64,000 nucleotides of DNA from Terriglobus roseus (GTDB lineage: Bacteria > Acidobacteriota > Terriglobia > Terriglobales > Acidobacteriaceae). The stretch is from contig NZ_FNSD01000001.1 in assembly GCF_900105625.1 (NCBI RefSeq), positions 3,968,001 to 4,032,000 on the forward strand. The letters are read 5' to 3'. The notes beneath the pieces are model-generated. The model searched no databases. It was not told the DNA's origin and worked only from the letters and a program-made list of their open reading frames with translations. A program made the position numbers and the translations under genes. This document shows, one piece after another, positions 61,781 through 64,000 of this stretch (position 1 is its first letter; the number at the start of each line of letters is the position of its first letter).

Positions 61781-62728
61781 ATGCCTGAGAAGAAGAAAAG
61801 CGTTGCCCAAAACGACACAGCCGTACAGGAAGCGAGACGCAGCCTTGCTCGTCGCATCGGATCGATCACCGGCGCTGCGGGTGAGCACGCAACGACTATC
61901 CCCGGGGTTGTTCTCTACCACCGGGATGAGCCGACTCCATGCTACCGGGCCTCCTATGAACCCAGCCTGAGCATCTTCACGCAGGGCCGAAAGCACGTCA
62001 TTCTGGGTGAAAAGGAATATGTTTGCGATTCTTCGTCGTTTCTTCTTTCCTCGATCGACGTGCCTGCCCAGAGTCAGATCGTTGAAGCTTCAGAGAAGAC
62101 GCCGTTGCTGGTGATGTTTCTGCGCTTCGACATGCCGATGGTTCGCGAGATCCTGACGCGGGATGATCTGCCGGAGGTGGAGCTTAACTCTCACCGGCAG
62201 GGCCTGGCAGTGGGCGAGACCACGGTAGACCTGCTGGCTGCCTGCCAACGTTTGCTCGATCTTGTGGATACGCCCGAGGACATTCCGTTTCTTAGCCCCT
62301 TGATCCAGCGCGAAATCATCTATCGTTTGCTCAAGACACCTCAGGCTGGCCGACTTCGAGCGATCGCGACAAGTGGGGACCTCGTACAGCGGACGGCAAG
62401 AGCGATCTCCTGGCTGCGCGCCAACTTCACAAAGCCACTCAGCGTGGAGGAACTTGCCTCGATCGCCCGCATGGGTGTCTCAACACTTCATCATCAGTTC
62501 CGTGCCCTGACGTCCATGAGCCCATTGCAATATCAGAAGATGCTCCGGCTTCAGACTGCTCGAGAGCGCATGTTGATGGATGGCCTCGATGCAACGACTG
62601 CCGCCTACGAAGTGGGTTACGAGAGCATCAGCCAGTTCAGCCGGGAGTACAGCCGCTGCTTCGGCCTCCCACCAATCCGGGACATACGCGCACTCAAGTC
62701 AAGTGCGCTCCTCACCGAAGCAAGGTAG
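61781..62728 (+). CDS. AraC-family transcription regulator (AraC_N type)
   Basis: 315 residues. The N-terminal AraC_N cupin-like region (about 40-195) has YEPSLSIFTQGRKHVILGEK, FLLSSIDVPAQSQIV and PLIQREIIYRLL; the C-terminal DNA-binding domain has the two helix-turn-helix motifs PLSVEELASIARMGVSTLHH and TTAAYEVGYESISQFSREYS with the FGLPPIRDIRA ending. Regulators of this type usually sit divergent to AKR/SDR genes and respond to reactive compounds. Separated by 180 bases from the SDR gene, it is the probable activator of that unit. Confidence 0.92.
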   Translation: MPEKKKSVAQNDTAVQEARRSLARRIGSITGAAGEHATTIPGVVLYHRDEPTPCYRASYEPSLSIFTQGRKHVILGEKEYVCDSSSFLLSSIDVPAQSQIVEASEKTPLLVMFLRFDMPMVREILTRDDLPEVELNSHRQGLAVGETTVDLLAACQRLLDLVDTPEDIPFLSPLIQREIIYRLLKTPQAGRLRAIATSGDLVQRTARAISWLRANFTKPLSVEELASIARMGVSTLHHQFRALTSMSPLQYQKMLRLQTARERMLMDGLDATTAAYEVGYESISQFSREYSRCFGLPPIRDIRALKSSALLTEAR

Positions 62729-62811
62729 GGTGAACATTCGCATCGGCTCTGCGTGCGTCTCGAGGTTGTTCGCGAACGACCGATTTTCAAGTTTGATGGA
62801 GAGGAGGGTTT

Positions 62812-63201
62812 ATGCAGGGAACCATCTACCGCAATTGGCTATTCGCAACTTTGGCTGTTTCTGCGCTGACACCGATAGGACATACACAAACGACCGAACA
62901 ACGCATCGTCAGAATCGCTGAGCTCGAGATCGACCCCAACCAATTGATGGCGTACAAGGAAGCTCTCAAAGAAGAGATTGAGGCTTCGATTCAATTGGAA
63001 CCCGGTGTGTCAGCCCTCTACGCCTTATCGGTCAAAGATCATGCCAACCAAATTCCGATTTTCGAATGCTACTCCGACCAATCTGCCTACGAGTCACATC
63101 TTCAGACAGCTCACTTTCTGAAGTACACGTCCGCTACGCAAATCATGGTGAAGTCGCTGAAACTTATCCAGACTGACCTCATTCTGCTTGGATCGAAATG
63201 A
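62812..63201 (+). CDS. exported ABM-domain (putative quinol monooxygenase-like) protein
   Basis: 129 residues with a signal peptide ending near PIGHTQ. The remainder is one antibiotic-biosynthesis monooxygenase (dimeric alpha-beta barrel) domain: VRIAELEIDPNQLMAYKEAL, GVSALYALSVKDHANQIPIF, CYSDQSAYESHLQTAHFLKY. GAGAGGAGGG precedes the ATG. It lies 83 bases after the AraC gene. Cofactor-free oxygenation of a quinol is the family's known chemistry in some members; here the substrate is unknown. Confidence 0.85.
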   Translation: MQGTIYRNWLFATLAVSALTPIGHTQTTEQRIVRIAELEIDPNQLMAYKEALKEEIEASIQLEPGVSALYALSVKDHANQIPIFECYSDQSAYESHLQTAHFLKYTSATQIMVKSLKLIQTDLILLGSK

Positions 63202-63393
63202 ACCGCTACAGATTGCAAGACGTGGTATGGAACCGGTCGCACGCGCTTCTTGGGTTCTATTGCTATTCCGTCTGACCTTGCCGAGACAAAGAAGGCATGT
63301 TTGGGAAGTAATCGAGCTCCGTTGGAGCGCTGCCGTAGAGTGTGCGCAGGGGCTCGCTAGAGGTATTTGCTGCGGCGTATACTCAGGCCGATT

Positions 63394-64000
63394 ATGGCAA
63401 CGCGCGTTGAAGACTTTTCCTTCGTGGATCGTAAGAATTCGGAAAGCATTCCGCACGACGCGGTGCGCCGCGAATTGGATCGGATGCTTCAGAGCAAGCA
63501 CTTCCGAACGAGCAAACGAAGTGGCCAGTTTCTGCGACACGTCGTGGAACAGAAACTGGAAGGCAACGACGAAAACATTAAGGAGCGAATCTTAGGCATC
63601 GCGCTTTTTGGCCGCGATGCCAACTATGCCACCGGTGATGATCCCGTCGTGCGCGTACAGGCGAAGGAGGTTCGCAGGCGACTGGAAGCTTATCGCTCGG
63701 ACCTGCCGAACGATGTGGAAGTCCTCATTGACCTTCCGACAGGCAGTTATGTACCAGCCTTCTCACTCAGAGAGTCGTCGCCCCTCAACCCGCTGCATGA
63801 CTATGCCGGCATCCACCCTCTAGTCGATGTTCCGGATACTCACGCAGCCACTCCAGGGGGCAGGCCGGTGTTCGATGACGAGCAGACAACGCCGTCCGAA
63901 AAACCGGGCGGACTGAACGGCAATTCAGGATCCTCCTTCGTCGGTCATGGCGGCCTTTCACCACTCATCACGACCTTGGTGCTTGTCCTCGTGGCTGCAC
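63394..64000 (+). CDS. membrane-anchored regulator-like protein, 3' end outside window
   Basis: The frame from ATG 63394 is open to the window edge (202 codons visible). The first 120 residues contain LDRMLQSKHFRTSKRSGQFL, EGNDENIKERILGIALFGR, YATGDDPVVRVQAKEVRRRL and DLPTGSYVPAF, the DNA-binding-like N-terminal domain of a family common in Acidobacteria whose C-terminus usually holds TPR repeats. A Pro/Gly-rich linker follows, and the visible end starts a membrane span (LITTLVLVLVAA). It would be a membrane-anchored transcription factor by analogy with ToxR-like proteins; that is inferred. No neighbour operon can be seen. Confidence 0.75.
   Translation, partial: MATRVEDFSFVDRKNSESIPHDAVRRELDRMLQSKHFRTSKRSGQFLRHVVEQKLEGNDENIKERILGIALFGRDANYATGDDPVVRVQAKEVRRRLEAYRSDLPNDVEVLIDLPTGSYVPAFSLRESSPLNPLHDYAGIHPLVDVPDTHAATPGGRPVFDDEQTTPSEKPGGLNGNSGSSFVGHGGLSPLITTLVLVLVAA

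Overview
The window looks like chromosomal DNA of a soil acidobacterium (Acidobacteriaceae/Terriglobales; the genus cannot be decided). The grounds are moderately high G+C, a 1204-residue Oar-like TonB-dependent receptor with a carboxypeptidase-regulatory N-terminus, many secreted glycoside hydrolases, a DUF3106/ECF sigma group and a Tyr-recombinase remnant of a type I associate with this group. Taxonomy is inferred from gene content only.

Layout. 1-7.8 kb: threonine synthase (5' end outside the window) and homoserine kinase, a lone peptide-type ABC permease, then a WcaI-like glycosyltransferase with gmd and fcl (GDP-mannose to GDP-L-fucose) and a secreted CAP-domain protein. 7.9-12.4 kb: tRNA-Asn, a ribbon-helix-helix/PAS protein, a long gene-poor gap and a GH106-type glycosidase. 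12.4-24.3 kb is a metal and halide island: an uncharacterised pair (polytopic membrane protein plus a periplasmic protein whose predicted mature N-terminus is histidine), a nucleotidyltransferase-fold protein, a fluoride riboswitch driving a CLC-F fluoride exporter, and a four-gene copper operon (small Cys/His/Met-rich protein, multicopper oxidase, TolC-like channel, P1B ATPase). 24-29.3 kb: MarR/flavin reductase divergent pair, TlpA-like protein, an ECF sigma/anti-sigma/DUF3106 operon and tRNA-Val. 29.3-32.1 kb: integrase remnant beside the tRNA, then an alkaline-phosphatase-fold protein overlapping an unknown gene.

32.2-49.3 kb is a glycan utilisation locus centred on L-fucose. An outer-membrane receptor, beta-galactosidase (GH35), beta-hexosaminidase (GH20) and alpha-L-fucosidase (GH29) flank a complete oxidative L-fucose pathway: permease, mutarotase, L-fucose dehydrogenase, fuconolactonase, fuconate dehydratase, 2-keto-3-deoxyfuconate dehydrogenase and diketo-deoxyfuconate hydrolase, with an IclR regulator. 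The expected products are pyruvate and L-lactate. The same window therefore both makes GDP-L-fucose and burns free L-fucose.

49.8-51.3 kb: a TetR regulator and an SDR gene share identical palindromic operators. 51.7-57.5 kb: a LysR regulator diverges from a shikimate/hydroxybenzoate cluster (TIM-barrel dehydratase or isomerase candidate, two shikimate-dehydrogenase homologues, UbiX and an LpdC/AroY-like UbiD decarboxylase), consistent with shikimate to protocatechuate to catechol. 57.6-61.6 kb: an operon of SDR, double carboxymuconolactone-decarboxylase domain protein, two cupins, DUF2255 and aldo-keto reductase, divergent from an AraC regulator; one cupin and the DUF2255 gene each carry an apparent single-base frameshift. 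The window ends with an ABM-domain protein and the 5' part of a membrane-anchored signalling-type protein. No rRNA, CRISPR array or intact mobile element was seen.
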